A stretch of 64,000 bases of DNA from Apis mellifera. Lineage: Eukaryota > Arthropoda > Insecta > Hymenoptera > Apidae. The notes under the pieces were generated by a model. It was not told the origin of the DNA. It made no database searches and saw only the letters and a list, made by a program, of their open reading frames with translations. This document shows, piece after piece, positions 49,801-60,206 of this stretch. The stretch is from assembly GCF_003254395.2 (NCBI RefSeq), contig NC_037638.1:23451352-23515351 (forward strand). The letters are read 5' to 3'. The position numbers were made by a program, and so were the translations under genes. Numbering within the stretch: position 1 is the first letter of the stretch; every line of letters begins with the position of its first letter.

Positions 49801-52800
49801 ATCGAAAGTCGCGTTTTTCCTCCCCTCGCGTTTTTTTCGTTCAACTTTATTTCGTTTTGCGTTCAATCAACGTCGAAAAAAAAAAAAAAGAAAAAAAGAA
49901 AATCCTCTCGATTCCGATTAATCATTGGAATCGTGATTAATACAGAAATTTATTCCAAGTAAATGAGAATCTTCGATGATATATATTACAATTCCTATCC
50001 CCCTTTCCTCCTCCCATAAATTTATCGTTCGAAGAACGTGGAATATATAACTCGATCACCCCATTGAAATTGAATACTATCGTCTTCCTTAATAGACCTT
50101 GTCGATCTACCTACCCAATAATTAGAATTTCATTAATTCTGTTTATCGTTAGGTAACGACTGCTGTCACCCGAAACGTTCATTCGTTTCCTCGAAGGAGA
50201 TCAGGTTGATGGATGAAGATCCACGTTAAGAGACCAGTTAAAGGATATAAATGAGAAGAAATAGGTTCCGGAGAGGTCGACGTTTCCACTGTCGAGGCAA
50301 CATTTTATTTGGCCATCCGAGTGTATTCCTGATATTCGTCATAATTAATTTCCTCGCTGTCCCCCGCGAGATGGGATAATACGCCCGTTTCGAATTTCTT
50401 TTTATAACTTTTATCAATTAATACCGAATTCCACTTTGAACTGATCTTTCTTTCGTGACGGTTCTTTTGAAGGAAAAATACGCGACGCACTCGTGGGAAT
50501 TAACTCCTCCTCCCACTAGTATTATCTGGCTCGAGTTAAACGATTTAACGAATCACGAATTACCGTTCGATTTTCATTCCCCTTTGATCTATGTTACACG
50601 ATATTATCAACGCGACGAGAAAAGAGAAATTTATTCGACGCTGTGAACTTGCGTTTGACAATCTCGTTGTTTATAAATGGGATCCAATTTTAATAGCGTT
50701 CGATGGAAATATCGGGAACGAGAATCGTATCAAATTTCGATTAAATTTTTTTAATATCGGTATGTGCCTTGCGTCCCTTATTTTTCCCTCGATCGAAAAA
50801 ATATTTAATTTTTAATATTATTATTACCACTCGATATTCAATAGGAAGTGTATCAAAGGCTCTAAAATTTTTTAACTCTAAATCTCGTGGCAATTATTTC
50901 TTTCCTATTTCGTATCCATAAAACAAGCGTGCACAACGGTTCAATCCGCTCACTCGATAATGAACAACGAGACGTTATTTTTTATTTTTATTTTTCCACG
51001 ACCCCAGGGATCATCCTACAAATATTCCACAAATATTAAAATTGCGGTAAAATTGCTCACCAAACCTTCTCCCTGTTTCTGATTAATTTTTTTCTCAAAA
51101 TCTAGCACCGCGAAGAATGACATTATAAATCTGGATATTCCTAAATAACGAGTTCACAGACAAGAGAACCGCGTTAAACTGTCTAACTACTCGATCGTTA
51201 TCGATCGGTATCGCTTGTGCGTCGAGGCTCGAGTGTTATGGATGGAACAAGATCGACTCGTTTCTCCTTCTACTCTCGCGACAAATTATGCGATTACGGG
51301 TACGTTTATTACTGCGTGGTCGGCGAACGAGCAAAACGGAGTAAGAGAAAAAAAATCGATGGCCAAAAAAGGGTTGCTCCCTCGAAAGCCGTGACAAATC
51401 TTCGTCCCTTGTTCGGTGAACGCGAATCACCCCCGGAGGGTTAGAGGCATGGAAAGAATGTACTCAGTCCTCGGTCTGTCTGAACAAATACGGCCTCTAA
51501 TTTACATTTTAATGGATCTAAATTGAAATCTGTTGGACGCTAGGCTTAAGATAAATCGTCGGGGAGGTTATTCAGGCTATTTACTTTTTATCCTTGCTTG
51601 CTGACTGGCGTGACCATGTTCGTGTCTGATTTCTTTCTTTTTTTTTTTTAGAAATTGCTTTTTCGAACGCGTGTCGAGGATATAATTATCGAGTAAGCAG
51701 GTGTAGGAAGGTGCAGAGAATATTAGGAAAAAAGATTTTAATTTCTCGTCGGGAAAAAAGATTATGAGTAAGATTAAGATTAAGATTTTAGTGAAAGTTA
51801 TGATTTAAATGGAAATTCATAGCGTGTTTATTCTTTTTCATCGTGTTTCAGGAATTTTAATGTTATTATGATTCGTCCTTAAAGTAATTGATTATCAACA
51901 GTTAATGATTTAACCACTACGTAGTTGGTATGCATTAATGTTGAGTAAGTTCTGACAGCGTTATAGTAATTTATTAATAAGCCGCAGAGGAAGTTCGATA
52001 GGGCATTCAATGTTTAACAAGTTTCTAGTTTGCACGTTTTAATGAATTCAAATAATTAACAACCCCTGATATTATAAATTGTCGATAAAATTTTCTATAT
52101 AACGTTTGCACAATCTTTAAAGCGTCGTATCAAACGCATCGAATCGATTATACTCTCGCAACTTTTAATTACGTTGTTAATTATCCTATCTATAAAATGT
52201 CAATCCCCTGTCTGGATGAGAGTAGGACGAAACAGAACGGAATTTTTTCGATAAAAAAATTAAAAGTTTCGCGTTGCAAATTTTTTAGAAAAATTGAAGA
52301 AGAGGGGGAGAAAACTTGGGAAAAAAGTGACGAAAGTATTCTCAGCGAAAACAACTTTTCGAGTATAAAATAATTATACGCCATTCGCTTGTTTTCGAGT
52401 TCGATGTCATCTGCAATTACCGGCTCTGAAAATGACCGGTGACGAGAGTAATTAAACGAGGGGAATATTCACGCGATATTAATTGCAATTAAAACCATAA
52501 AATCAGCGGCAGGCACGGATAAACATAATTTGCCGATTCTTATAACTCAGCGAGACGACTTATATACATCGGCGATTATTCAACCGGGTCAGCGATACCT
52601 CGAAGAAGCCCGACTAACCGTGGACAACGATAAATTGCTAATTACTTCGGAACGGCTCTCGAAAGCCCAGAAAATCTCTTCTCCCTTGGCTAAGCGTTTT
52701 TCACGGGGAATTGGATAAAGTTAAGCGAAAGCGATATTTTTGAAGCGTTAAAAACGTCAAGACAAATTGTAAATAATTTCTCTAGCCTATCTACTTATCA

Positions 52801-55800
52801 ATTAAAACATACAATTATTTATAACGTAACAAATAATGCCGGTGAATGAAAACAATTAAATTGTTCTATAAAATTAACAAACAAACTTCGAAAGAAGAGG
52901 AGATCAAATTTTCTCTTTTCTTGGCCAAATTGCCATTCTACACCAATCGACTAATATTATTATCCTTGTACATATTGTCGCATATAACTCGAACCTCTCG
53001 CGGTTCTTCTTCTCCAAAAGAGAAGATCCGATCTCTCGATCGATGGCCTTCGAAATGGATGGATCGAAATCATTTGGCACGCAGGCCGGATAAACAAGAT
53101 ATCGGTCTTGATTTAGCGTAACGCAAGTTTATTTATGGAGCGAGGCTGATAAATGCGCGCGGCACGAATAAGAAATACCCTTGAGCGAACGAATTTTCCA
53201 ATTACAAGCGAGCGACCCGCGAGAAACTAACCGCATCGGGAGAAATAATTGGTGGACGGTGGTGGTGTAGCGTGGACTTAGCGGAGAGCTGTTCTCTCCC
53301 GCCGACTCTTTTATCCCTCGTTTCTGATCGCGGCGTGAATCATTTTCTAAAGGCATCCACCGAATAATTGCGATCCCAACCTGGCCGGGGGACGAGGAGA
53401 GCCACAAATTGCCCCCTGTATTACGAGTAATTTATAATTATAAGCCACAAGGCGAACAATCTGCGCCGCCTGTTTTTCGACGCGCAACCTGTTATTTCAA
53501 GCTCTACTAAATACTTCTAGAACGACGCAGGAAAAGGAAATAGCTGCTGAAACTAACCGCGACTTATTCTTATGCCGCGTCCACATTGCAGCCGATCATT
53601 TTTCACGAGTTCTGCCTTGTCGCCAGAAATGAGATTCAACGTTTAAAATAGAGAAAAGTTTTCCACATATTGGAAAACTTGCGCATATTTTATGTACGAA
53701 TTTTGTCATTGGTGATGGACAATCGTTTGTAAGTATGATAAAAAGATATATATTATTGGAAATCCCATTTGACTTCTGACATCGATTCAACGAGTAGCGA
53801 AAGTTTGGCGTTGCGTTTCGATCGATGTGAATGGAGCATTACCTCGCGCGAAAGTGAAAGGAGAAGGGATGCGAAGAAGAGGTCGTTCGGATGATCGAAT
53901 TCGAACGTGTCTCTTATCCAATTAAGCGTTTCCTTTTGATTCAGCTGCGTTTAATATCAGTCAACCCGATACTGGACAATTAAGGAATGATAGGATGTAA
54001 TCAAACGATGATAACGCGACGATGAATGCCGGTTTAAAACGAGATAGAAACTATTAAGTACGTGAGATCGCGTATGATGATATCGTTTCGGAAGAATTGA
54101 TGAGTTTCGTTATGTTCTGCCATAAATCGTTGATCGCACTTTTACACGCGCACTTTTCCACGTCTTCTCCGCTCGATTCAAAAGATAGGGCTCGTCTGGA
54201 GCAACCCCACTTTTCACTCCGGTAATTACGGAAGATGAAGTAATTCAGTAAACCCGGCTAACAGTATCTTTTTGTCGAAGGGATCTCCGTAAAATGTTCT
54301 CTCGCTTTTCTCACAATTTGTCACAATGCGTTATTTCATTGTAAGAAAAGAAGTTAATTAACTTATATTGTGTGTTGCATCGTTTGAAAAAATACGCGAT
54401 TTTTACGATTCTAATAAGATATGATATAAATGATTCAAAAAAAAATTACAAATCAGTCACTCTTTTATCAACTTATCTCTCGTTATCTCGCCTCGAGAAT
54501 ATCATCGAAACGGTCGTCTGTAAATATTCGAGAAGCAAAGGAGGAAGAATGATTTTGAAAAGGGAGCGAAACCTCGAGAAAAACTTTGATCGGCAAGGAA
54601 GTAGAAAGATTCTTATACAATTCCTATCTCGCAAACTGGGGAAACTAGCAGTAGTAGTGGTGGTGGTAATAGAATCTCGCGACACGGTATGTCGATTCGA
54701 CGCGTCATCCATCCCTGGAAAATTTTATTCCCTTGCCCCGTTGCCTCTCAGTTACGCGCCATTGGGAGCGAGAAAAGTTTCGTAAGAAGGAATATATCGT
54801 CGATATAGGGTGCGACTCGATCGGTGCTGCCTCCAGCCATTTCTTGGCCAACACGTACCGATCATTTCACTCCTCGCGTACAATTTTCCCTTCCGTACAA
54901 TCCGAGTCAACTAGAAACCCGTGCAAACTACCCGAGAAACCTTCAGGATATTCCCTTTCTCTCTGCAGCAACTGCAAAGAGGATAGAGGGTCTCTCACGT
55001 GCATTAATGCAGGAACGTGATCGAGGAAATCGAACGGGGGAATCGTGTTCCGTGTAAACACACACGCGATCACCTACAACACGACCATCTCTCTCTCTCT
55101 CTCTCTCTTTTAAAAATGTGGAAAAATGCAGGCGTTTCGCCTCCAATTCTCCCTCAACGCAATTCCTTTTGTTTGTTAAAGTCCGTGTCTTACGTCTTAG
55201 ATTTATTTCCCTTTTTCTCGGCCAGTCAATGTGTAAGGGGAAGTGAAACGAAAGGGGAGGAGGACCGTTAAGTAGCAACGAGAAGTCTGTGATTACTCTA
55301 ACGATCCCTCTGATAGTTGGTTTTCAGGAAAATTAGAGTGAGATCTTTTGAGGATTAGCGCCGACAGGAAACGAGACATCACTAGTGTTACGGTAATGAT
55401 AATTATTCCGATGTGCAAGTGCTACGTGTTTGGAGTAGTATTCGTTCCACGGATGACCTCGGACTTTTTCACAGAATCGAACGAAATATAAATAAAAAAA
55501 AAAAGAAAATTCCACGTCGAATATTTCTTCGTCGGTCGAAAATTCAAAATCGTTTCAAACATTTCAGAAATCAGATTAGGAAATTACGTGCATATTTTCA
55601 AACGAGGGGAAAGCTAGGCGAGATTTTTTTCCCCCCGAGAGAACGAAATTTCACGAAATTTGCAGCGATGCAACAGATCATTGTAAAACGCGAAAACACG
55701 TGTACAGGATAAAAGCGGGCAACTCGTCTCTCTCTCTTTCTCCCTCTCTCCTCTCGCGCTTTCTCATTTTCCTCAATTGTGAAAGAACAAGCCGCGCGAT

Positions 55801-56017
55801 TCAGGATTAACAAAACGCGACCACGTTCTCCCTCAAAGTTCCATTAAACAAGGGATCGGGACGGTGTAAAAACTCGTGTGGAACATTTTCACAGAAATCG
55901 ATTCGAAATCGACTCGTATCTTTCGTGTCTTGGATACACGTTACACGTCGATTCCTTTATAACTTTCCTCGACGTCCGCCTTCCCGTTTACCTCGGTTTA
56001 TCGATTCCAATCACGAA

Positions 56018-56048
<31 letters not shown>

Positions 56049-56408
56049 CCCGCTCGAAAATCACGAGGAAAATTCGAGCGACGGCGAAACGAGGCGGCCC
56101 CGCGAAAATTAGTTTATACGCGTAGCCCGCGTGACAGTTCCAATTTCGGGGGTGGTCGGTCGGTGGTGGGTGGTAATAGCGGTTGATTTTCCAGTTGTTG
56201 GGAGAAAAGCGTACGTGACACAGGAGCCAGACATTAATTGCATTCTCATTTAATTAAAGGACTCACCAGAGAGGTGATGAGGTAGCTGTGATAGTCGCTC
56301 ATCATCCCTATTTGCTGCGCCTGCTTCAACACGTCGTAAATCCTCTCCGTGGAGCAATCCAGTACAATGTGCGACTCGGCCGAGTTCTTTATCTGCTTCA
56401 GCAGCGGC
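16772..56408 (-). CDS. Gene B: kainate-type ionotropic glutamate receptor subunit, 5' incomplete, with duplicated pore-loop exon
   Basis: Paralog of gene A and likewise a glutamate-gated cation channel subunit. Constitutive exons in the window sum to 2152 nt including one pore-loop exon (about 717 codons): second half of the ATD, S1, M1, M2, M3 with SYTANLAAFLTVE, S2, M4 and tail. By comparison with gene A, the missing part is the signal peptide and roughly 190 ATD residues, probably beyond 64000. Agonist motif is LAIADLTITYDREQ (Arg and Thr kept, Asp in place of Pro); S2 has GGST and FLMEST. Exons 11 and 13 have exactly gene A's lengths. B-specific features: the ATD exon is split in two with a possible microexon; S1 exons 8 and 9 are fused; the M1/M2 exon is split and the M2 part duplicated as R and Q versions. 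Introns reach 11 kb, typical of genes with complex regulation. The tail ends KAPLT, not a classical PDZ ligand. Confidence 0.93.
19362..19390. repeat. (CT)n microsatellite
   Basis: Perfect dinucleotide run inside a longer pyrimidine-rich stretch (19250-19400). Confidence 0.95.
19765..19810. repeat. (TA)n microsatellite followed by a T run
   Basis: Near-perfect TA repeat with one TG interruption, then ten T. Confidence 0.93.
21802..21957 (-). CDS. Gene B exon: M4
   Basis: 156 nt, 52 codons, phase 0 both ends. DDISKSSSTANELGLANVGG then a long hydrophobic helix (VFVVLMGGMGIACVIAVCEF) and WKSRKVAIEER. NVGGVF is the kainate-receptor M4 signature. Acceptor CAACAG|GAC, donor GAACGG|GTGAGT. Read-through would add VSEVR and stop. 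Confidence 0.93.
22639..22754 (-). CDS. Gene B exon: end of S2
   Basis: 116 nt, the same length and phase as gene A exon 13. NSPYRTAISGAILKLQEEGK then LHLLKTRWWKEKRGGGSCR. Acceptor TTCAG|AT, donor TGTAGG|GTGAGC. Confidence 0.95.
23377..23608 (-). CDS. Gene B exon: S2
   Basis: 232 nt, phase 1 at the end. DSNFSTYQRMWSFM, YAFLMESTSIEYVIERNCDL and TQIGGLLDSKGYGIAMPP. Conserved Glu of FLME present. Acceptor CCTAG|GAT preceded by a weak pyrimidine tract, donor CCCCGA|GTAAGT. Confidence 0.94.
24607..24805 (-). CDS. Gene B exon: M3 gate helix and start of S2
   Basis: 199 nt as in gene A. AVSTRIVAGMWWFFTLIMIS, SYTANLAAFLTVERMDSPIE, LAKQTKIKYGALKGGSTAAF. The first base G completes AA|G (Lys) after either pore-loop exon. 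Acceptor CCCAG|GGC, donor TTCAGG|GTAAGA. Confidence 0.95.
24806..26228 (-). other. Gene B intron after the Q pore-loop exon
   Basis: 1.4 kb, AT-rich, no third copy of the pore-loop exon seen (no PYEW or WFTIGS coding signal on the minus strand). Confidence 0.6.
26229..26366 (-). CDS. Gene B alternative pore-loop exon, Q form
   Basis: 138 nt. Frame after the shared upstream AG reads FSPYEWENPHPCN, LENEFTLMNSLWFTIGSLMQ, QGSDIAP. Q/R-site codon is CAG (Gln). Acceptor GTGCAG|GTTC follows a strong pyrimidine tract; donor is CCGAA|GTAAGT, a full consensus. 31 of 45 residues match gene A's pore-loop segment, more than the R copy does, so this looks like the ancestral-type copy. Enters and leaves in phase 2, so it is interchangeable with 27789-27926. 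Confidence 0.93.
26367..27788 (-). other. Gene B spacer between the R and Q pore-loop exons
   Basis: 1.4 kb with no third pore-loop copy. On the sense (minus) strand it starts with a CU-rich tract (27680-27750) soon after the R exon donor, and ends with the strong pyrimidine tract of the Q exon acceptor (about 26370-26400). Confidence 0.65.
27680..27750 (-). promoter_or_regulatory. CU-rich tract downstream of the R pore-loop exon, candidate splicing regulator
   Basis: On the sense strand this ~70-nt stretch begins about 40 nt after the R exon donor and is almost entirely C/T with many TTCTTT and TCTT units. Polypyrimidine-tract-binding proteins are known to bind such sequences and control exon choice. 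The tract is directly visible; the regulatory role is inference. Confidence 0.45.
27789..27926 (-). CDS. Gene B alternative pore-loop exon, R form
   Basis: 138 nt, exactly the length of the Q exon. Reads FTPYEWYNPHPCNKN, LENRFKLLNCMWFTIGSLMR, QGSDILP. The Q/R-site codon is CGG (Arg). 31 of 45 residues match the Q exon and 25 of 45 match gene A. The two copies differ also at charged sites (R and K in ENRFKL versus E and T). Open frame, intact donor CCCAA|GTAAGC and matching phases argue for a functional exon. The acceptor (GTTTAG|ATTC) has a poor pyrimidine tract and competing AGs just upstream, which suggests regulated use. Confidence 0.9.
27927..28634 (-). other. Gene B intron upstream of the R pore-loop exon, GC-AG type
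   Basis: 708 nt. Starts with a GC donor and ends TTTAG. Contains a (CT)/(GA) inverted repeat at 28215-28249 that would fold as a hairpin in the transcript. Confidence 0.7.
28215..28249. repeat. CT/GA inverted repeat, predicted hairpin
   Basis: TCTCTCTCTCT (28215-28225), a 7-nt loop ACCTTCG, then a GA run to 28249. At least 11 perfect base pairs on either strand. Confidence 0.85.
28633..28635 (-). promoter_or_regulatory. GC splice donor of the M1 exon
   Basis: Sense strand reads CCAG|GCAAGT. The frame needs exactly this cut: AG joins to A or G of either pore-loop exon to give Arg before Phe. The GT six nt downstream (CAA|GTGA) would shift frame. Apart from GC for GT the site matches the donor consensus fully, as GC donors usually do. 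Confidence 0.88.
28635..28773 (-). CDS. Gene B exon: M1
   Basis: 139 nt. GISILYRKPIKQPPNLFSFL, SPLSLDVWIYMATAYLGVSV, LLFILAR. M1 helix as in gene A exon 10, but here the exon stops after Ala-Arg(AG). Acceptor TTTCAG|GG. Confidence 0.95.
29398..29689 (-). CDS. Gene B exon: S1 ligand-binding half
   Basis: 292 nt, equivalent to gene A exons 8 and 9 without the intron. SAPYCMRKVSSNKLVGNAQF, EGYSVDLIYEISKILGFNYT, then QKADLAIADLTITYDREQAV and DFTMPFMNL. Conserved Arg of DREQ; Asp in the position of the vertebrate Pro. Acceptor TACAG|AGC, donor CTGG|GTGAGC. Confidence 0.95.
29690..32410 (-). other. Gene B intron upstream of the S1 exon
   Basis: 2.7 kb, AT-rich with purine tracts (about 31450-31580). 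No exon-like sequence recognised. Confidence 0.6.
32411..32632 (-). CDS. Gene B exon: end of ATD, linker into S1
   Basis: 222 nt, phase 0 both ends. VEMTGLTGTIKFDHQGFRSD, LKKIGTWNSTKGINF, NLQNKTFIVTTIL. Aligns with gene A exon 7. Acceptor TTTTAG|GTT, donor ATACTG|GTGAGT. Confidence 0.95.
32633..37285 (-). other. Gene B intron in the ATD region
   Basis: 4.7 kb without recognisable exon. Simple repeats only: CT then CA run near 33043-33073, T runs, TA run near 35962-35980. Confidence 0.6.
37286..37438 (-). CDS. Gene B exon: ATD, second half of gene A exon 6 equivalent
   Basis: 153 nt, phase 0 both ends. TETSLMYDAVHLFAKALHDL, DTSQQIDIKPLSC, HGYSLINYMKI. Matches gene A EPALMYDAVQLF...HGYSLSNFMRV. 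Acceptor TTCTAG|ACT, donor AAAATC|GTAAGT. Confidence 0.94.
37870..37893 (-). CDS. Candidate 24-nt (or 21-nt) microexon of gene B
   Basis: Sense strand shows a strong donor ATAAAG|GTAAGA preceded by a short frame (Q)NNLTCIK with an N-glycosylation sequon, and two tandem acceptor AGs (GGAG and CAG) giving 24 or 21 nt. It lies between two phase-0 exons, so including it would keep frame and insert 7-8 residues between SSNK and TETSLMY. The pyrimidine tract is T-rich but distant. This is a proposal, not a certain exon. Confidence 0.35.
37894..45046 (-). other. Gene B large intron in the ATD
   Basis: About 7.2 kb. No coding signal recognised; (TTC)n at 40820-40843, A runs and short AT repeats. Confidence 0.6.
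40820..40843. repeat. (TTC)n microsatellite
   Basis: Eight TTC units in a pyrimidine-rich stretch. Confidence 0.92.
45047..45214 (-). CDS. Gene B exon: ATD, first half of gene A exon 6 equivalent
   Basis: 168 nt, 56 codons, phase 0 both ends. DLHSVDLEEFKHGGTNITAF, RLVDPEKQDIQKVVQDW, ends MGQSSNK. Matches gene A DLQTIDLEPYQYSGVNFTGVRLIDP. Acceptor GTCCAG|GAT, donor AACAAG|GTAGGA. This exon is far from its neighbours (7.6 kb and 11 kb). Confidence 0.94.
49241..49268. repeat. 28-bp perfect palindrome
   Basis: Fourteen bases TATTATATACTCGC are followed directly by their reverse complement, with no spacer. Confidence 0.95.
49626..49662. repeat. (TTTA)n microsatellite
   Basis: About nine TTTA units with one TTTG interruption. 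Confidence 0.9.
56019..56047. repeat. (GCC)n trinucleotide repeat
   Basis: Nine to ten GCC units in the otherwise AT-rich window, 220 nt inside the intron downstream of gene B exon 56267-56408; transcribed as (GGC)n. Confidence 0.95.
56267..56408 (-). CDS. Gene B first exon found in window: ATD
   Basis: 142 nt, exactly the length and phase of gene A exon 5. PLLKQIKNSAESHIVLDCST, ERIYDVLKQAQQIGMMSDYH, SYLITSL. The first base completes a codon whose first two bases must come from an upstream exon, so the gene continues toward higher coordinates. Acceptor TTTCAG|GCC, donor CTCTG|GTGAGT. Confidence 0.95.
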
Positions 56409-59400
56409 CTGAAAACAGAAAGGGGAGGCATAGGGGTTACGTAACATTTTATTTTATTCGTTTCGCCGCGTCTCGGATACGCGTCGATTTCCGTTATTAA
56501 GCGTTTTTGACCGGGGTTTTCGCTCGAACCCTCTTTTGCTTTCGAGAGATATTTTTACTCTTCTTCTTCTTCTTCTTTCCCTCTTTTTTTTCACGCAGTT
56601 CAAGATATTACGTAATTTTCGAAACATGATGTTTCCGAGGAAACGATAATATTACGTCGTTTCGAGGGGGAAAGGGGTTGATAGAATATTCTATTGTATT
56701 CTCGTTCCCGTGGAACGGGATCCGTATATAGAGGGAGACGCGTTTCGTGTTTGCATGAATCAGGATAAAGATACATATTTTTCTTCTTCTTCTTCTTTCT
56801 TTTTTTCTTTTTTCCTTTCAATGTTTCGATCATCGACAAGATCGACGAGAATCGGAAGGAAATATATTTTTATCAAGGGAAAGACGAAGATCGGGATTAA
56901 TCGGGAATCGGGCAATTGACCCGTTGGCAAACCAAGTTTTCACGCATTCGCTCGCAACGGGCCACCCCGCGGGATCGGGATAACTTCCGATTCCGGACCC
57001 CACGTACACTTGTGATCAAAATTTCATATCTCGAGTATCCTCTTTCCGACCTTCCGCTCGCCTCCGCTCATCCAATATGCACGATAATGCGAATCTCCTT
57101 ATGCGCCCTGTGCAACTTGGACTGCCGTTCATTGCGCGAATTTTTCATGGGCCGCTGTATAATTCAGAGGGAAAGTCTCTTTCATGCGCCGTTCCAGAGC
57201 ACCAACTCGCCCTCCTCGCGATGCCCACCGCCGACTTTTCGTCGAATCTTTCATACGACAATGAAAACGCGAAACGTTAGCAAACATTTGTACGTATGTC
57301 CAAGCAGTCGAATACGTACGAATCAAAACTCGAATTCTTGAGGGTAATTTCAAGAAAGGAATATTTCAAATTATTCCATCCGAGATTATAAAATCCAACG
57401 TTTTGAGTTTCGTTTCAAAGTATTACCCTTTTTCGTGGCGACAATTGGTGACAAGTTCACGATTATATATTTCTCAAAAAGGTGGTGGTGATGTAAGAGT
57501 TCATCTCGTCGCTAGTTACAAGTAAATAAAAAAAGAAGATAGAGGAAGAGTGGGGGAATATAAAAGCGCGGTTTTTATGGGGTGGAAAGTATAGAAGGGA
57601 GAATAGTTCATGATTGGCTGAATTTATAGGGGTGTATCGCGGCCTCGTGGGGCAATGTAAAGTGGTAAGCAAGATCTATTAGGTTGTGAGATGTTGAGCA
57701 TCCGAGAGCGTTTTACGGCCCAAACTGCTCCTTTGTGCGATTCGTGACCTATTAATACGGCCATTAAGAAGTTTGAATAAGAATGATAAATCAGAGGTTG
57801 AGGAGAAGTTTCTTTGTGCCCGCTGGTATGTGCCCTTTACATAATCTTACAAAATTTAGAAGTAGAAATATGGCGGAGAACGACATTACGATGTCTCGTT
57901 TAAAGAATGATTTAAATTTGTTGAACGATATTGTTCTCAATTTATTTTTTCTTTTCCTTTTTTTTTTTTTTTAAATTATGGAATTATAGAAGAATGATCG
58001 TTGGAAATTATTTGCTCGCGTTTGTTACGAGACTGTAAAATAAATGTACACGAAATAAGGTGTATTAAACGATTTCGAAATTTCGTATGCATATAATATT
58101 CATCGAAATATCTAGTAAATGTATTTCGTTATTTTTCCCCTCTTTGATAGTGTAGCTATGCCAATAACGTAAATATACTGTTTTTCATCGTAATTCGATA
58201 CAGTGCAATTACTTGCAAACTCTCCAATCATGTGGAAAATAAGAGATGATTGAACTTTTTGCGAAGTTATTCGTTGGTCGTTAAATACGAAGATAGATAC
58301 GTAATAATCTGTAATAAAAACTGAATCGTATCCTGTATACATCTGCTGTCTATTTGTTTGCGTTTGTTTCCTGTTGTTGAGTATTTTTCAGTCGAAACGA
58401 GATATCGGCAATGTTACGATAATGTATGATTATAATAATTGTTAATTAAACGATGAAAGATAAACGTTGAAAAATTACTCGTCGATATGATAATTCGTCG
58501 TCGAATTCGAAACAAGATCTTTTTATTTCTAATTAACAAATCTATCGTTATTCAATGATTTTTAGAACGTTTATATTTCAAGAATTGAATAATCGCACAA
58601 TTGAGATTAGAAACAATAGTCGGTCGATTTTCAATTTTAAAGCATTGTTTCATATATGATAAATTTGACGGAAATACATTTCGTACAAATGTTTCCAATT
58701 TTGTACAATAGTAGTTTCTACAATAATGTGATTTCTCTCGCGAGGGCCATAGAAGTTTCAAAAGCTTTATAAAAATTCGTTATTATTGTTTACGCGAGTT
58801 CCATTGTTGGGGAAAAATGTCCAAAGCCTCGGAAAAATGTGAAATGATAATAAAGAATTTTCAAGCAGGTTTTTTTCCGTCGCTTTGTAACCCCGTAAAA
58901 ATATTGTCGGAGGAAACAAACGCATAACCGATGAGATAATGTATTTTGCCGTGACGTTTGACTACTAGTCGGAAATATTTGCGAATTGTTTCCTTCCACG
59001 GATTCAAATTCTAACGTGTAGATAAAATGTAGACTCGACATTGAATATATATATACACGTACTATAATTATGAATCGATTCAGTGTGATATAAGGTTGAA
59101 TACGAATAAAATAAATTTCCATGATATGCATTTGCGCAATCTTGTTTGTTACCAATTCGATATGAATATTTCAATAATTCTATAAATCTGGGTAATTGCA
59201 AAATGGATTTTCAAAAATTCCAATTTAATAATATATACTCGTATAGTTCATTAATATTATAAAATTTACGGTTTGTTAATTTTGATACGTATCATGAATT
59301 ATTCATTGATATTTCGAATCAAGAGATTGTCATACTGTATTACATTTTTACTATATTTAGTATCGTTTCTCGTTTCCTTCCTTCATCTCGATCAATCACG

Positions 59401-60180
59401 ATTCTAAATCTTTAAAAATCTCCTCCTTTCCTCGCTTGATAAACGGAGGAATCTTTTATGATTAATTTCAATCAAGAATCTACTTCACATCTTGTTATCC
59501 AAGCATCCCAGAGTTAGACATTAATAAAGTAGTTAATTAAAAATTTCGAATTTCGTTCATTAGTTATTATAATCGATCCATTTCTTGTATAATCTCGTAT
59601 AATTTACAATTATTCGCAATTATTATTATTGTTTTGAACGAATGAATTATTGAAGTAACTTATGGAAATACATTTTCCCCATCATCGAATGAAACCGTAT
59701 AAATAAATCTCTCTTCAGAATTTCATCTACGGTCATAAATAACCGAAATCTCGAAACCGACGAAAAAATGTAATTGATTCAAACAACACCTCCCCAATTA
59801 CTTCTTAAAACCGATCGCTCGAATCTCGCGAATTCCTCTCGATTCGTCCACCATATCCCATAACCTCGAAACGCAATACTACTCGAGAAAAAGAGAGAAA
59901 GAGAAGGAGAGAAAGAGAAAGAGAACTTAAGAAATTCCCTTTGAACTGTGTACGCGGGCCGTCAATTAGCCGGTGTCACGACGCGGTGTTACGGTTTAAA
60001 AATGCACGTCCACTTTGTGCACGCTGCGCTCGTTTAAGCATCGTCGTCCAACGTCGTCCTCTTTTCCTTATTCAACAGCGGTTTCACGCTATCCTGGCGG
60101 AATTGTCGCCAACCCCCGTGCGCGCACAGCCACCCCTGTGTCTCTCCGCGGAGTCACCCTGGCGCCGGCCTGACTATTGA

Positions 60181-60206
60181 CTTCCTTCCTTCCTTCCTTC
60201 CTTCCT
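60181..60206. repeat. (CTTC)n microsatellite
   Basis: Six and a half CTTC units followed by a long T-rich run. Confidence 0.95.

Larger units (their letters stand above)
45215..56266 (-). other. Gene B 11-kb intron in the ATD
   Basis: No exon or nested gene recognised on either strand. Contains a 28-bp perfect palindrome (49241-49268), TTTA repeats (49626-49662), (CT)n near 55090-55109 and, close to its start on the sense strand, a GCC repeat (56019-56047) and G-rich sequence (56145-56175). Confidence 0.6.
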
